A stretch of DNA of 64,000 nt from Verrucomicrobia bacterium LP2A (GTDB lineage Bacteria; Verrucomicrobiota; Verrucomicrobiia; Methylacidiphilales; Methylacidiphilaceae): assembly GCA_000526255.1 (NCBI GenBank), contig JAFS01000001.1, positions 1,054,001-1,118,000 of the forward strand, written 5' to 3'. Below the pieces are notes generated by a model. It was not told the DNA's origin. It worked only from the letters and a program-made list of their open reading frames with translations, and did not search any database. The stretch's first letter is position 1, and each line of letters opens with the position of its first letter. Made by a program: the position numbers and the translations under genes. This document shows positions 8,942-17,456 of this stretch, in pieces.

Positions 8942-9877
8942 ATGAATCCCGAACAGACGCAGGAGCTCCTCTCGGAGGAGACGCTTGAAAAAGAAGCGCT
9001 CCTCTTCGAATACAGCCAGGCGGCCGATCCGATCGGCTCCGGGAAGACGCCGAAAGTTCCCATCAAGCAGTTCCTTCCCGAGGCCTATCTCTTCGGAAAG
9101 ACCGTTCTGGCTTCCTTGGACCTTTCGGGCGAGCTCGGAGTTCCCTATCCGGCGACGAGCCCGAGCCTGCTCGCCGGCTTCGCCGAGATTCGCGGGGCGG
9201 AGTCCCTGGCGACCTCCCCCGATGCCACAAGCCAGCTCCTCTACGTCATCGAGGGCTCGGGCTTCACCGAGACCGAGTGGGGAGCCATCCCCTGGAGGAA
9301 GGGGGACATCCTCGTGCTTCCGGGCACGGCAGCGGTTCACCGGGCGGAGGAGGATGCCCGCTTTTACCTGGTCGACGACAGCCCGCTCCTGGCCTACCTG
9401 GGCGTGACCCGCCTCCAGGGCCGCTTTCACCCCCTCCTCTTCCGCGGGGAATCGATCCGCGAGGCGCTCGCTAAGGCGCAGGCCGACCCGGAAGCGGCCC
9501 GGAGGAGCCGGGTGAGCGTGCTCCTGGCCAACCGGCAGTTCCCGCAGACCCTGACCGTGACGCACTGCTTGTGGGCCATGTTCGGGATCATCCTTCCGGG
9601 GACGCGGCAAAAGCCCCACCGCCACCAGTCGGTTGCCCTCGACTTCGTGGTCGAGGGGAGGCCGGGCGTCTACACCCGGGTCGGAGGGGAGCTCGAAGCC
9701 GACGGATCGATCCGGGCGCCGGCGCGCATCGACTGGGTGAGCAGCTCCGCCTTCGTCACCCCTCCGGGCTACTGGCATGAGCATGTGAACGAGTCGGACG
9801 GGCCCGCCTATATCCTGCCGATCCAGGATGCGGGGCTCCACACCTACCTCCGGACGCTCGACATCCGGTTTACCTAA
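8942..9877 (+). CDS. bicupin (gentisate-dioxygenase-like) protein
   Basis: The ATG at 8942 is chosen because GGAGG (8929-8933) precedes it at good spacing; the frame stays open about 70 codons further upstream. The 311-residue product has two cupin barrels. The first is around 'SQLLYVIEGSGFTETEWG' and 'WRKGDILVLPG'. The second carries the metal-binding-type motif 'KPHRHQSVALDFVVEG', with a later His in 'PPGYWHEHVNES'. The layout resembles gentisate 1,2-dioxygenase relatives, but the first barrel lacks an obvious His pair. The substrate cannot be assigned. No aromatic-degradation genes are adjacent. Confidence 0.75.
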   Translation: MNPEQTQELLSEETLEKEALLFEYSQAADPIGSGKTPKVPIKQFLPEAYLFGKTVLASLDLSGELGVPYPATSPSLLAGFAEIRGAESLATSPDATSQLLYVIEGSGFTETEWGAIPWRKGDILVLPGTAAVHRAEEDARFYLVDDSPLLAYLGVTRLQGRFHPLLFRGESIREALAKAQADPEAARRSRVSVLLANRQFPQTLTVTHCLWAMFGIILPGTRQKPHRHQSVALDFVVEGRPGVYTRVGGELEADGSIRAPARIDWVSSSAFVTPPGYWHEHVNESDGPAYILPIQDAGLHTYLRTLDIRFT

Positions 9878-9948
9878 GCTCAGGCCGGGCCGCGGAACGC
9901 CATCCGCGCCTCACAGAGCCAGACCGAGCCGTTCCCGCCTGCACAGCC

Positions 9949-10491
9949 TCAGCGAGCGGAATCGCTCGCGCCCTTCGGCGCTTCGGCGCCGATTGCGGAG
10001 GGCACCTTCTCGACCGATGCGGCGATCCCATTTTCGTCGTACCCAACCCGGTAGAGCGTGAGCTTGCTCTTGTGAATGAGAATCCTCGCCTCCCGGCTGG
10101 CGAGCGAGATACCCGCGGTGAAGACCGCCGTGGCAATGGTCGCAGCGCCGATCTGCGGCTCCCGATACTTGGATCCATCGGGATAGAAAGCATAGACATC
10201 CTCGCACGCCGAGCCGTTCCCCTGCGTGGCGTTCGGGGGACCAAGGACGGCGTGGATCCGCTGGCGCGAGATCCCCGTGTGAAGGACCGCCGGGTCATAC
10301 CGGATCGACTGGTCCTTGTCGGACATCTTCTGCCGCACCTGACCCAGCCGCCCGCGGACCCGGCCCAGAATCCCACCCGACTCCGAGTCACCGGCGTCGG
10401 AAGATTGCGCGAAGGCGGCCAGTGCTCCGGCCCAGAGGAGCGCCAGCGTGGCCAGGACGGGCCAGCTGCTGCCGAGGAGGGGGAAGCGCAT
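9949..10491 (-). CDS. exported BamE/SmpA-like small protein
   Basis: The start at 10491 gives a 180-residue product opening with a hydrophobic signal peptide ('LATLALLWAGALAAFAQ'); the frame is open upstream, but only this start yields one. The mature segment 'TGISRQRIHAVLGPPN', followed by 'DVYAFYPDG', resembles the SmpA/OmlA (BamE) fold, in which an 'x-G-M-T-x-x-x-V' helix precedes a strand pair. A hydrophobic Ala/Ile-rich patch ('AATIATAVFTAGISLA') interrupts the fold. No lipobox Cys is visible, so it is probably periplasmic rather than a lipoprotein. It is divergent from the serine hydrolase gene. The fold assignment is tentative. Confidence 0.55.
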   Translation of the reverse strand: MRFPLLGSSWPVLATLALLWAGALAAFAQSSDAGDSESGGILGRVRGRLGQVRQKMSDKDQSIRYDPAVLHTGISRQRIHAVLGPPNATQGNGSACEDVYAFYPDGSKYREPQIGAATIATAVFTAGISLASREARILIHKSKLTLYRVGYDENGIAASVEKVPSAIGAEAPKGASDSAR

Positions 10492-10594
10492 GCCCGATGC
10501 TAAGATCGGGAGATCGCTCCGAGCGAGGAAGAAATGGTCGACCGGGTGCGAACGGTCTACGATCGCCCTCACAAGCTTCCCGGGGAGGATCACC

Positions 10595-11722
10595 ATGGAC
10601 CGCCGTCGGTTTTTGCGGCTGGTCAGCCTGGCCGCCATCGCATCCCGCGCCCCCACCGTTGCCGTAGAGGCATCCGGCGGGGAGGCTGGCGGTCTCGACG
10701 CATCCCTGACCCGACTCCTCACGGAAGTGATGGATCGGGCGGAGATTCCGGGAGCGATCGTCGGAGTGTGGCAGGGTGCCGCTCGGCTCTACCATCGCGC
10801 GCTCGGCGTCCGCCATCTCGCGACCGGCGCTCCCATGGAGAAAGGCCTCTCCCTGTGCATCGGCAGCGAAACGAAGACCTTCACCGTCACGGCCCTGTTG
10901 CAGCTGGCCGATCGGAAGAGGCTCTCTCTCGATGATCCGATCGCACAATATCTCCCGAAGGTGCCCAACGGAGAGAAGATCACCTTGCGCCACCTGGCGG
11001 CCATGCGGAGCGGCCTGCCCTGCTACACGAAGAACACGCAGTGGCAGGCGATCTGGATCGAGCAGCCCTGCCGAGAGTGGGCTCCGGAAGAGCTGCTCCG
11101 CTATGCCTTCGCCCAGGACCTGCTCTTCCCGCCGGGAGAAAGGTACTACTATTCCAACACCAATGCCATTCTCCTGGGCCGAGTCGTGGAGCTCGTGAGC
11201 GGCAGATCGCTGGCGGACTCTCTGGCCAGGCAGATTCTACGACCCTGCCATCTGAGCCACTCCTCTCTTCCGCAAGGCGCGGAGATTCGTTCCCCTCACG
11301 CCGACGGCTATACGAAGCGGATGGCGACGGGGGAGAGGATCAATGCGACGCACTGGAACCGCTCCTGGGCATGGGCCGCGGGGGCGCTGATCTCCCATGC
11401 GGAGGATCTGCGGCGCTGGGCCGCGATCGCGGCCCAGGGAACGCTGCTGAGCAAGGCGACCCAAGAGGAACGGCTGCGATTCCTCCCGACCGACGATCCC
11501 AAGGTGGAATATGGCCTCGGTCTCTTTCGGGTCAATGGCTGGATCGGGCATAATGGTTCGCTGCCCGGTTACCAGAGCGTGGTGATCTATCTCCCGGAGA
11601 AGGATCTCACCTTGGTGGTGCTGGTCAACTCCGACATTCCGCAGGGAAACGACCTGCCCAGCACACTCTTGGCCTACACCGTGACGAAATGGATCACGCC
11701 CCAGAATCTCTATCAACTTTGA
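10595..11722 (+). CDS. class C beta-lactamase-like serine hydrolase
   Basis: This 375-residue protein starts at an ATG preceded by GGGGAGG. Its N-terminus 'MDRRRFLRLVSLAAIASRAP' looks like a Tat signal, so export in folded form is likely. The penicillin-binding/beta-lactamase fold motifs are present: the nucleophile SxxK as 'GSETKTFTV', the YxN motif as 'YYYSNTNAILLG', and a C-terminal 'IGHNGSLPGYQS' replacing the KTG box (HxG type). These features fit D-aminopeptidase or esterase members better than true beta-lactamases. The C-terminal end overlaps the converging DUF1828 gene by 10 bases. Confidence 0.88.
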   Translation: MDRRRFLRLVSLAAIASRAPTVAVEASGGEAGGLDASLTRLLTEVMDRAEIPGAIVGVWQGAARLYHRALGVRHLATGAPMEKGLSLCIGSETKTFTVTALLQLADRKRLSLDDPIAQYLPKVPNGEKITLRHLAAMRSGLPCYTKNTQWQAIWIEQPCREWAPEELLRYAFAQDLLFPPGERYYYSNTNAILLGRVVELVSGRSLADSLARQILRPCHLSHSSLPQGAEIRSPHADGYTKRMATGERINATHWNRSWAWAAGALISHAEDLRRWAAIAAQGTLLSKATQEERLRFLPTDDPKVEYGLGLFRVNGWIGHNGSLPGYQSVVIYLPEKDLTLVVLVNSDIPQGNDLPSTLLAYTVTKWITPQNLYQL

Positions 11723-12162
11723 AGGGGAACCCGGCCCCCTTCTGCCGGGCAATGGGCCTCGTGCCGGTAAGCCAGGTGAGCGATCGCCACCAACGCCTCG
11801 CCGAAGAGGTGCACGTCAAGCCCGCCCAAGGGCAGCCGAATCCGGCGCTGCAATTCGAAGCCATCCTGCTTCAGCTCGAAGGCCTCCAGACGCGACTGCA
11901 ACAGCTCGCCCGTCTGCCCGCCTTCCCAGTTGACCCGTTGATCCTGCAGCCAGCCCAGTGTGCGCCCTTGATCGGTGAGGATCGCTTGGTCTCGAGAGAC
12001 CGGTTCGACAAAGAGCTGAACTTGCCATCCGTCCGGATAGAGAAGGGGAAGCGCCAGGGCGAGGCCTTCGCCCGTCTCGACGATCTCCGTCTGCTCCGTC
12101 CAGAATTGAAACAACGCCTCGCGGCACGCATCCTCGCTCAGCAACTTTTCGGTCGTTTTCAT
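11713..12162 (-). CDS. DUF1828 domain protein
   Basis: This 149-residue protein starts at an ATG preceded on its strand by GGAGGAG. The central region 'LALALPLLYPDGWQVQLFVEP', followed by 'ILTDQGRTLGWLQDQRVNW', matches the DUF1828 pattern (two strands, then a 'sD.G.tl' motif). This domain of unknown function is often encoded near mobile or toxin-antitoxin genes. The usual DUF1829 partner domain is absent. There is no signal peptide and there are no membrane segments. It converges on the serine hydrolase gene. Confidence 0.65.
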   Translation of the reverse strand: MKTTEKLLSEDACREALFQFWTEQTEIVETGEGLALALPLLYPDGWQVQLFVEPVSRDQAILTDQGRTLGWLQDQRVNWEGGQTGELLQSRLEAFELKQDGFELQRRIRLPLGGLDVHLFGEALVAIAHLAYRHEAHCPAEGGRVPLQS

Positions 12163-12464
12163 AACAGCTCCTCCACGGGATATGGAATGTTCCAATGAAG
12201 ACAGACTTTTGGGAAGAAGTCTTGCCAGTCGATCGGCGCAAGGCTTTCTCATCGCTGATGCTGGTTTTGGCGGCCGTCTCGATCGGGTAAGTGGGGATCG
12301 ATCAGGTTTTCCTGCCATCCCTTCGGAATCTGCTCCCGATAGAATCGTCTTCTCCCCGTCGCCGAGTCGCCAATGCCGCGGACTCGTTCTTCCGCCAGAA
12401 GCAATGCGGCCTCGCAAGTCGATCGGCTCGTCGAGCTCCCGCAAAGCCTTGAGGGACCCCGCGA
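12163..12464. other. 302-bp gap without a recognisable gene
   Basis: The stretch lies between the DUF1828 gene start and the SDR gene end, both on the minus strand. Open frames cross it, but their translations are Ser/Arg/Pro-rich and resemble no family. No RNA gene or clear hairpin terminator was seen. Confidence 0.5.
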
Positions 12465-13253
12465 CTATTGGCTCCCCAAGCGCTCTGCGATGTACTGGAG
12501 CACGGCGGTCGAGGTCGGCTGGCCGCCGTCGACGCCAATCACCTGACCCGTGATCCAGGACGCGCCATCCGAGCAGAGGAAGGCCACGACCTCGGCAATC
12601 TTCTCTGGCTGTCCCAGGCCGCCGAGCGGGGCGACCGCGGCGCACCGCCGGAGGAGATCGGGCGGGAAGGTCTCCACCGCCATCGCCGTCTGAGTCGTGC
12701 CGGGAGCGACCGCATTGACGGTGATCCCACGGGGGCCGAGCTCGATCGCGTGGCTCCGGGTGAGCGACTCGACCGCAGCCTTGGTCGCGGCATAGACCGA
12801 GCCTCCGGGCGAAGGAAGGCGGCCCGCAATCGAGCTCAGGTTGACGATCCGCCCGTGTTGGCTCCGGCTCAAAAGCACAAACTCCTTCGTCGCAAAGAAG
12901 AGCGAGCCGATGTTGAGGGCGAGGAGCCGGAGGACGGACTGCTCCTCGAGATCCTCGATGGCACCCCCGTCGCCCGCAGCGGCGTTGTTGACCAGGATGT
13001 CCAGGGCGCCGAACTCCGAGAAAGCAGCCCGCACCACGTCCCGGGCACCCGCAGCCGACGAGAGATCGCCCTGCACGGCGGCAGCTTTCCCTCCGTTCCG
13101 CTCGATCTCCCGGGCGATCTCCTCCGCCGCTCGGGTGGTCCGGTTCGCATGGAGGACGACCCAGGCACCTGCCTCGGCCAGCTTCCGTGCAATCGCCGCC
13201 CCGATGCCCCGCGAGGAACCGGTCACGAGCGCGGTTCTTCCGTTCAAGCTCAT
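12465..13253 (-). CDS. SDR family NAD(P)-dependent oxidoreductase
   Basis: This 262-residue classical short-chain dehydrogenase has the coenzyme motif 'TGSSRGIG' at residues 11-18, the 'NNAA' motif, the catalytic Ser in 'NLSSIAG' and 'YAATK' with the catalytic Tyr and Lys. The C-terminal 'ITGQVIGVDGG' is typical. It resembles 3-oxoacyl-ACP reductase or glucose dehydrogenase relatives, but the substrate is unknown. It is transcribed divergently from the MarR gene, with about 135 bp between the starts. The operator-like palindrome in this gap could regulate both directions, suggesting a place in the quinone/electrophile response. Confidence 0.88.
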   Translation of the reverse strand: MSLNGRTALVTGSSRGIGAAIARKLAEAGAWVVLHANRTTRAAEEIAREIERNGGKAAAVQGDLSSAAGARDVVRAAFSEFGALDILVNNAAAGDGGAIEDLEEQSVLRLLALNIGSLFFATKEFVLLSRSQHGRIVNLSSIAGRLPSPGGSVYAATKAAVESLTRSHAIELGPRGITVNAVAPGTTQTAMAVETFPPDLLRRCAAVAPLGGLGQPEKIAEVVAFLCSDGASWITGQVIGVDGGQPTSTAVLQYIAERLGSQ

Positions 13254-13332
13254 GGGACGATCCTACCGATGCGCAGGCGGATCTTCGAGCCTTCGGGCTC
13301 CGCCGTCGCCGAAACCCATGGGGAAGGTCCGC

Positions 13333-13361
13333 TTGACAGAAAGGCGGGATCTTTTTATTTT
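13333..13361 (+). promoter_or_regulatory. near-consensus sigma70 promoter for the marR cluster
   Basis: A perfect -35 box TTGACA (13333-13338) is followed after 17 bases by TATTTT (13356-13361). The start point would fall near 13368, about 20 bases before the MarR ATG. The whole patch is AT-rich against a GC-rich background. Confidence 0.7.
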
Positions 13362-13363
13362 GA

Positions 13364-13385
13364 TTTGAAATCATTTTAATTCAAA
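13364..13385. promoter_or_regulatory. 22-bp palindromic MarR-type operator
   Basis: TTTGAA at 13364-13369 is mirrored by TTCAAA at 13380-13385. Eight of eleven base pairs across the dyad are symmetric. The site covers the predicted transcription start and ends 4 bases before the marR ATG, the position expected for autorepression. Confidence 0.65.
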
Positions 13386-13389
13386 CGAT

Positions 13390-13884
13390 ATGCCGACCCA
13401 CTACCAAGGTCCGCTTCCCGAGGTCCGGGCGCTCAACTGCTACATCAAGCTGACTCGCGCCTCGGAGAGGCTCGCTGCGGCCTTGCGCGGCCCCCTCTCC
13501 CGCGAGGGGCTGACCACGGGACAGCTTGGCGTTCTCGAAGCGCTCCTCCACATCGGCCCGATGAACGAGCGGGAGCTCGGCCGCAAGCTGTTGCGGAGCG
13601 GAGGCAACGTCACGGTCGTCGTCGACAACTTGGAGCGCCGCGGTCTGGTTGGACGCGCCAGGAACCCGGAGGACCGCCGCTGCGTGACGGTCACCCTCAC
13701 CCGGGAAGGGCGGCGCTTGATCCGGCGGGTCTTTCCCGGTCATGCGGTGAGGATCACCGCGGCCTTGAGCGTCTTGAGCCCGGAGGAGCAGACGGCTCTG
13801 GGCCGGCTCTGCCGGAAGATCGGGCGGGGCGCGGAGGAAGGAAACGCCCTGGGCGAGCCCGTACCGACTCTCGAAAACCAATAA
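13390..13884 (+). CDS. MarR family transcriptional regulator
   Basis: This 164-residue winged-helix repressor has its recognition region at about residues 55-100 ('MNERELGRKLLRSGGNVTVVV', then 'LERRGLVGRARNPEDRR'), with the wing 'RCVTVTLTREGRRLI'. The ATG follows the operator palindrome directly with no Shine-Dalgarno sequence, so the mRNA leader is probably very short. Downstream genes wrbA, pirin and the hydroquinone reductase run in the same direction with 20-45 bp gaps. This suggests a repressor that senses quinones or other electrophiles, comparable to MhqR/OhrR-type members. Only one Cys is visible (in the wing region), so a thiol switch is possible but unproven. Confidence 0.85.
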   Translation: MPTHYQGPLPEVRALNCYIKLTRASERLAAALRGPLSREGLTTGQLGVLEALLHIGPMNERELGRKLLRSGGNVTVVVDNLERRGLVGRARNPEDRRCVTVTLTREGRRLIRRVFPGHAVRITAALSVLSPEEQTALGRLCRKIGRGAEEGNALGEPVPTLENQ

Positions 13885-13905
13885 CCCGAAACAGGAGGAT
13901 CCCCT

Positions 13906-14529
13906 ATGGCAACCAAGGTGCTCGTTGTCTTCTACAGCATGTATGGACATGTCTCTGCGCTCGCCGAGGCGATCGCTGCTGGTGTCCGCGAGGTTCCCGA
14001 CGCCGAGGTCGAGCTCCGGCAGGTTGCAGAGCTCGTGCCCGAAGCCGTCCTGGAACGGAGCGGGGCCAAGGCGGCCCGGCAGGCATTCGCCCATGTCCCG
14101 GCCGCCCGGGTCGACGAGCTGGCCGAGGCCGACGCGATCCTCTTTGGGACGCCGACCCGTTTCGGCAACATGGCGGCTCAGATGCGCAACTTCCTCGATC
14201 AGACCGGGGAGCTCTGGGTGAAGGGGGCGCTCGTCGGGAAGGTGGGGAGCGTCTTTGTCAGCACGGCCAGCCAGCACGGTGGCCAGGAGACGACGATCAC
14301 GAGCTTCCACACCACCCTGCTCCACCACGGGATGGTGATCGTGGGGGTCCCCTACACCGTGCCGGCACTCACCAACATGACCGAGATCACCGGAGGAACT
14401 CCCTACGGCGCATCGACGCTGGCGGGCATTGATGGCTCCCGCCGGCTTTCGGAGAACGAGCGGGAGATCGCCCGCTTCCAAGGCCGCCATGTGGCGGAGA
14501 TCGCCAAGCGCCTCAAGGGCGGGAGCTAA
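13906..14529 (+). CDS. wrbA: NAD(P)H:quinone oxidoreductase, WrbA type
   Basis: This 207-residue flavodoxin-like enzyme would reduce quinones by two electrons and so avoid semiquinone radicals. The FMN loop appears as '[20 protein letters not shown]', then '[20 protein letters not shown]' and '[20 protein letters not shown]', all WrbA hallmarks. The end, '[18 protein letters not shown]', is also typical. AGGAGG precedes the ATG. It lies 21 bp after marR and 26 bp before the pirin gene, forming an obvious operon. Confidence 0.95.
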   Translation: MATKVLVVFYSMYGHVSALAEAIAAGVREVPDAEVELRQVAELVPEAVLERSGAKAARQAFAHVPAARVDELAEADAILFGTPTRFGNMAAQMRNFLDQTGELWVKGALVGKVGSVFVSTASQHGGQETTITSFHTTLLHHGMVIVGVPYTVPALTNMTEITGGTPYGASTLAGIDGSRRLSENEREIARFQGRHVAEIAKRLKGGS

Positions 14530-14555
14530 GGCCGGAGCTTAAACAAGGAGGGAGT

Positions 14556-15254
14556 ATGCTGACCATCCGGAAGAGCGAAGAGCGCGGGAGGACCGAGCTC
14601 GACTGGCTCGAGAGCCGCCACACCTTCTCCTTCGACCGGTATGTCGATCCGTCCTGGATGGGGTTTTCGGTGCTGCGGGTGATCAACGACGACCGGATCG
14701 CCGCCGGGGCCGGCTTTCCGACCCATCCCCATCGCGAGATGGAGATCTTCACCTGGGTGCTTTCGGGAAACCTCGAGCACCGGGACAGCCTCGGCCATGG
14801 CTCGATCCTCCGGCCCGGGGAGGCGCAGCGGATGACCGCGGGACGAGGGGTCGCGCACAGCGAGCACAATCCCTCACCGCGCGAGCCGCTCCACCTCCTG
14901 CAAATCTGGCTCCTTCCCGCTCGCCGGGGACTCGACCCCGGCTACGAGCAGAAGCCGTTCCCCGAGAAGGAGCGGCAGGGGCGGCTGCAGCTCCTGGTCT
15001 CGCCCGACAGGGCGGAGGGTTCCATCCGGATCCATCAGGACGCCCGCATCTACGCAGGCCTTTTTGGCGCAGGTGAGTCCTGGGAAGAGAAGATCGAGCC
15101 CGGGCGGAGAGCCTGGCTCCAGGTGGCGCGCGGCGCCGTGCGGGCGAACGGCCATGAGCTTTGGGAGGGCGATGGCGCCGCCCTTGCGGAGGAGAAGACG
15201 ATCCGGATCGAGGGTGTGACCGCGGCGGAGCTCCTTGTCTTCGATCTTCCTTGA
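14556..15254 (+). CDS. pirin family protein (YhhW/YhaK type)
   Basis: This 232-residue bicupin has the N-terminal metal site expected of pirins: 'FPTHPHREMEIFTWVLSG', 'GHGSILRPGEAQRMTAGRG' and 'VAHSEHNPS' supply the His and Glu ligands. Bacterial homologues such as YhhW act as quercetinase-like dioxygenases. The C-terminal cupin lacks metal ligands, as is normal. A GGAGG lies just before the start. Clustering with wrbA and a hydroquinone reductase fits a role in aromatic or quinone detoxification. Confidence 0.92.
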   Translation: MLTIRKSEERGRTELDWLESRHTFSFDRYVDPSWMGFSVLRVINDDRIAAGAGFPTHPHREMEIFTWVLSGNLEHRDSLGHGSILRPGEAQRMTAGRGVAHSEHNPSPREPLHLLQIWLLPARRGLDPGYEQKPFPEKERQGRLQLLVSPDRAEGSIRIHQDARIYAGLFGAGESWEEKIEPGRRAWLQVARGAVRANGHELWEGDGAALAEEKTIRIEGVTAAELLVFDLP

Positions 15255-15296
15255 GGCATCAGGAACCATTCGCGTTTTCGGAAGGAAGGGATAGGT

Positions 15297-16310
15297 TTGC
15301 TCGAGATGGTCCTCCGAGCGCAATTTCCCGACGAGCAGTCGGACGAAGGCGCCTTCGTCCGGCAGGGCGATGCGTTCCGCGGCTGGGTGAGCGCCGACGG
15401 GAGCTCCGGGTTCCCCGCCGAAGCGGGGCGCTACCATCTCTATGTCTCCCGAGCCTGTCCCTGGGCCCACCGGACCATCCTCGGACGGAAGCTCAAGCGG
15501 CTGGAAGGGGTCATCGGGATGACTATCGTCGACCCGATCCGCGATGAGCGGGGTTGGGCCTTCCGGGAGGTGCCGGGAGCCTCAGCCGATCCAATCCACG
15601 GATTCCGGTTCCTCAGCGAGGCCTATCTCGCCACCGACCCAGCCTACCGGGGCCGCGTCACCGTTCCGGTGCTCTGGGACACCCGGACCCGGCGCATCGT
15701 GAGCAACTCGGATGACGACATCCTGCGGATGTTCTCGCTCTGCTTCGGCGCCTGGGCGGATCCCTCGGTCGACCTCTATCCCAACGGCCTCCGGAAGGAG
15801 ATCGATGCGCTCAACGACTGGCTCTACGAACGGATCAACGACGGGGTCTACCGCGCGGGCTTTGCCACGAGCCAGAGAGTCTACGAGGCGGCGGTCCGCC
15901 TCCTCTTCGACTCCTTGGATGCGCTCGAGAAGCGGCTTGCCACGACCCGCTACCTCTTTGGGCCAAAGCCGGTCGAAAGCGACCTGCGGCTCTTTGTCAC
16001 CCTCGTCCGCTTCGACGCGGTCTACCACGGCCACTTCAAGTGCAACCTCCGCCGGATCGTCGACTATCCGAACCTCTCGGGCTACCTGCAGGACCTCTAC
16101 CAGTGGGACGGAGTCGCCGAGACCGTCGACTTCGATCAGATCAAGCGCCACTACTACATCACGCACGACGACATCAACCCGACGCGCATCGTTCCTCTCG
16201 GGCCCATCCAGGATCTCAGGGCGCGCCACGGCAGGGAAGCGGTGGGGGGCCGCCCTAGCCAACCAGGTTGCGCGGCGAATCGCTCCGTGCCCGCCGCTCG
16301 TCCGAAATAG
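15297..16310 (+). CDS. glutathionyl-hydroquinone reductase (YqjG/ECM4 family)
   Basis: This 337-residue omega-class-like glutathione transferase reduces glutathionyl-hydroquinones. The diagnostic thioredoxin-fold motif is 'SRACPWAHRTILGRKLK', with catalytic Cys in CPWAH. The body 'VTVPVLWDTRTRRIVSNSDDD' and the C-terminal helical domain 'RFDAVYHGHFKCNLRRI' are standard. The TTG at 15297 follows GAAGGAAGGG at good spacing; an ATG at 15306 is the alternative. The product extends about 15 residues beyond the usual end with low-similarity sequence. It is the last gene of the MarR cluster. Confidence 0.92.
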   Translation: MLEMVLRAQFPDEQSDEGAFVRQGDAFRGWVSADGSSGFPAEAGRYHLYVSRACPWAHRTILGRKLKRLEGVIGMTIVDPIRDERGWAFREVPGASADPIHGFRFLSEAYLATDPAYRGRVTVPVLWDTRTRRIVSNSDDDILRMFSLCFGAWADPSVDLYPNGLRKEIDALNDWLYERINDGVYRAGFATSQRVYEAAVRLLFDSLDALEKRLATTRYLFGPKPVESDLRLFVTLVRFDAVYHGHFKCNLRRIVDYPNLSGYLQDLYQWDGVAETVDFDQIKRHYYITHDDINPTRIVPLGPIQDLRARHGREAVGGRPSQPGCAANRSVPAARPK

Positions 16311-16312
16311 GC

Positions 16313-16541
16313 CCGGAGACGGTCCGCTGGCCAGACGCAGGCATCATTCTCGATCGAAACGCCCATCCCGTACGTTCCGTGGCCAGTCGATCTCGAGGGC
16401 GAGCTCGGGCGAGCCGTTTGGCGCGCGCTTGGTGAGGATCTGGAACGTATGCCAGGAGGCCCAGCGCATCGTGGCGAAGACCGACTCGATGCATGGGAAA
16501 GGGACATCCGCATGGAAGAGGTCGGATAGGGAGTTAACTGC
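16313..16541 (-). pseudogene. remnant of DUF5131 (phage Gp37/Gp68-like) gene
   Basis: On the minus strand, 'NSLSDLFHADVPFPCIESVF' and then 'HTFQILTKRA' match the middle of DUF5131 proteins. The expected next motif, 'MGVSIENDACVWPADRLR', appears in another frame at 16366-16313. The segment between is short and frameshifted. Both the N-terminal part and the C-terminal end are missing. This is a decayed gene fragment of probable phage or mobile origin, wedged against the 3' end of the hydroquinone reductase gene. Confidence 0.6.
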
Positions 16542-16718
16542 AGCGGCTCGCAGCGCCGTCTTGAGCGCAAAACAGCAAAAGGGATGCGGCCAGCCCTCGT
16601 CCTTGATCATCCCTGCCCACGACGAGTGGACCAAGCGCGTATAACGGGCAGGGAACGGGCCCGTTGCGTCGCCGCGGTTTGGGGAAAACACGCGCTCGAA
16701 TTACGCGGCGCTGGGGAC

Positions 16719-17456
16719 TCAGAGCCGTATCTTTTCCGCGACCCGGCCCAAAAGACGCTCGAACAGGCCAACACGCCGCCTCATCCTCCGTAAGTTATCC
16801 AGAGCCACCTGGAAATGTGGATTGATCTCCAGCGCCATGCGGAAGGAGTTTTCCGCGTCGCTGTATTCGCCCATGTTCTTTTGCGCAACCCCCAGCCCAT
16901 TCCAGGCGACCGCGTTTCCCTGGGCCATGGAGATCGCCCGGAAATAGGCGTTCTTGGCTTCGCCGTACCGGCCGAGATCCGACCAGACGCTGCCGAACAA
17001 CCCCCAGATCCAGCCATCTTGTCCCCCCAGGCGCCTTGCCTCTTCAAGGCATTCCAGCGCCGCGTGCTTTTGGTCGAGCCGCCGGTACAGAATCGCGAGG
17101 TTCGCCCAGGCGGTTGCGGATTCCGGCATGAAGGCTCTGGCGATTTCGCACGCATGCATCGCCTTCGTCCTCCGGTCGAGGCAGGCGTTCGCCCGCGCGG
17201 CCTCTATCCAGGCGACGGCATACTCACGATCCAACGCCAGAGCCTGATGGGCGCAATCCAAAGCCTCCTTGTGATGCCCGAGGTTATTGTAGGCCAGGGC
17301 AAGATTTCCCCATACGACGGCGTTGCGCAGCCCATGCCGTATAGCCGTCCTGCCGATCTCGGCGGCGTCGCTGTAGTGCGCACGCTCGCCCGTGAGGTTG
17401 CCCGCGCGGATGGCTGAAGACGCCCGGGCGTTCAGATCCGGATAATCGTCGGACAT
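16719..17456 (-). CDS. tetratricopeptide repeat protein
   Basis: This 245-residue protein is built of about six TPR units from residue 20 onward, for example 'NAVVWGNLALAYNNLGHHKE', 'SATAWANLAILYRRLDQKHA' and 'NAVAWNGLGVAQKNMGEYSD'. It has no signal peptide and no membrane segment, so it is probably a cytoplasmic scaffold. The C-terminal tail is basic ('RRMRRRVGLFERLLGR'). No partner can be inferred from the neighbours, which are a gene fragment and an unannotated stretch. Confidence 0.8.
   Translation of the reverse strand: MSDDYPDLNARASSAIRAGNLTGERAHYSDAAEIGRTAIRHGLRNAVVWGNLALAYNNLGHHKEALDCAHQALALDREYAVAWIEAARANACLDRRTKAMHACEIARAFMPESATAWANLAILYRRLDQKHAALECLEEARRLGGQDGWIWGLFGSVWSDLGRYGEAKNAYFRAISMAQGNAVAWNGLGVAQKNMGEYSDAENSFRMALEINPHFQVALDNLRRMRRRVGLFERLLGRVAEKIRL

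Noticed and set aside
10595-11722. Beta-lactamase resistance gene
   Set aside because: SxxK and YxN motifs are present, but the third motif is HxG rather than KTG and the overall pattern fits esterase/peptidase relatives, so a resistance role is not supported.
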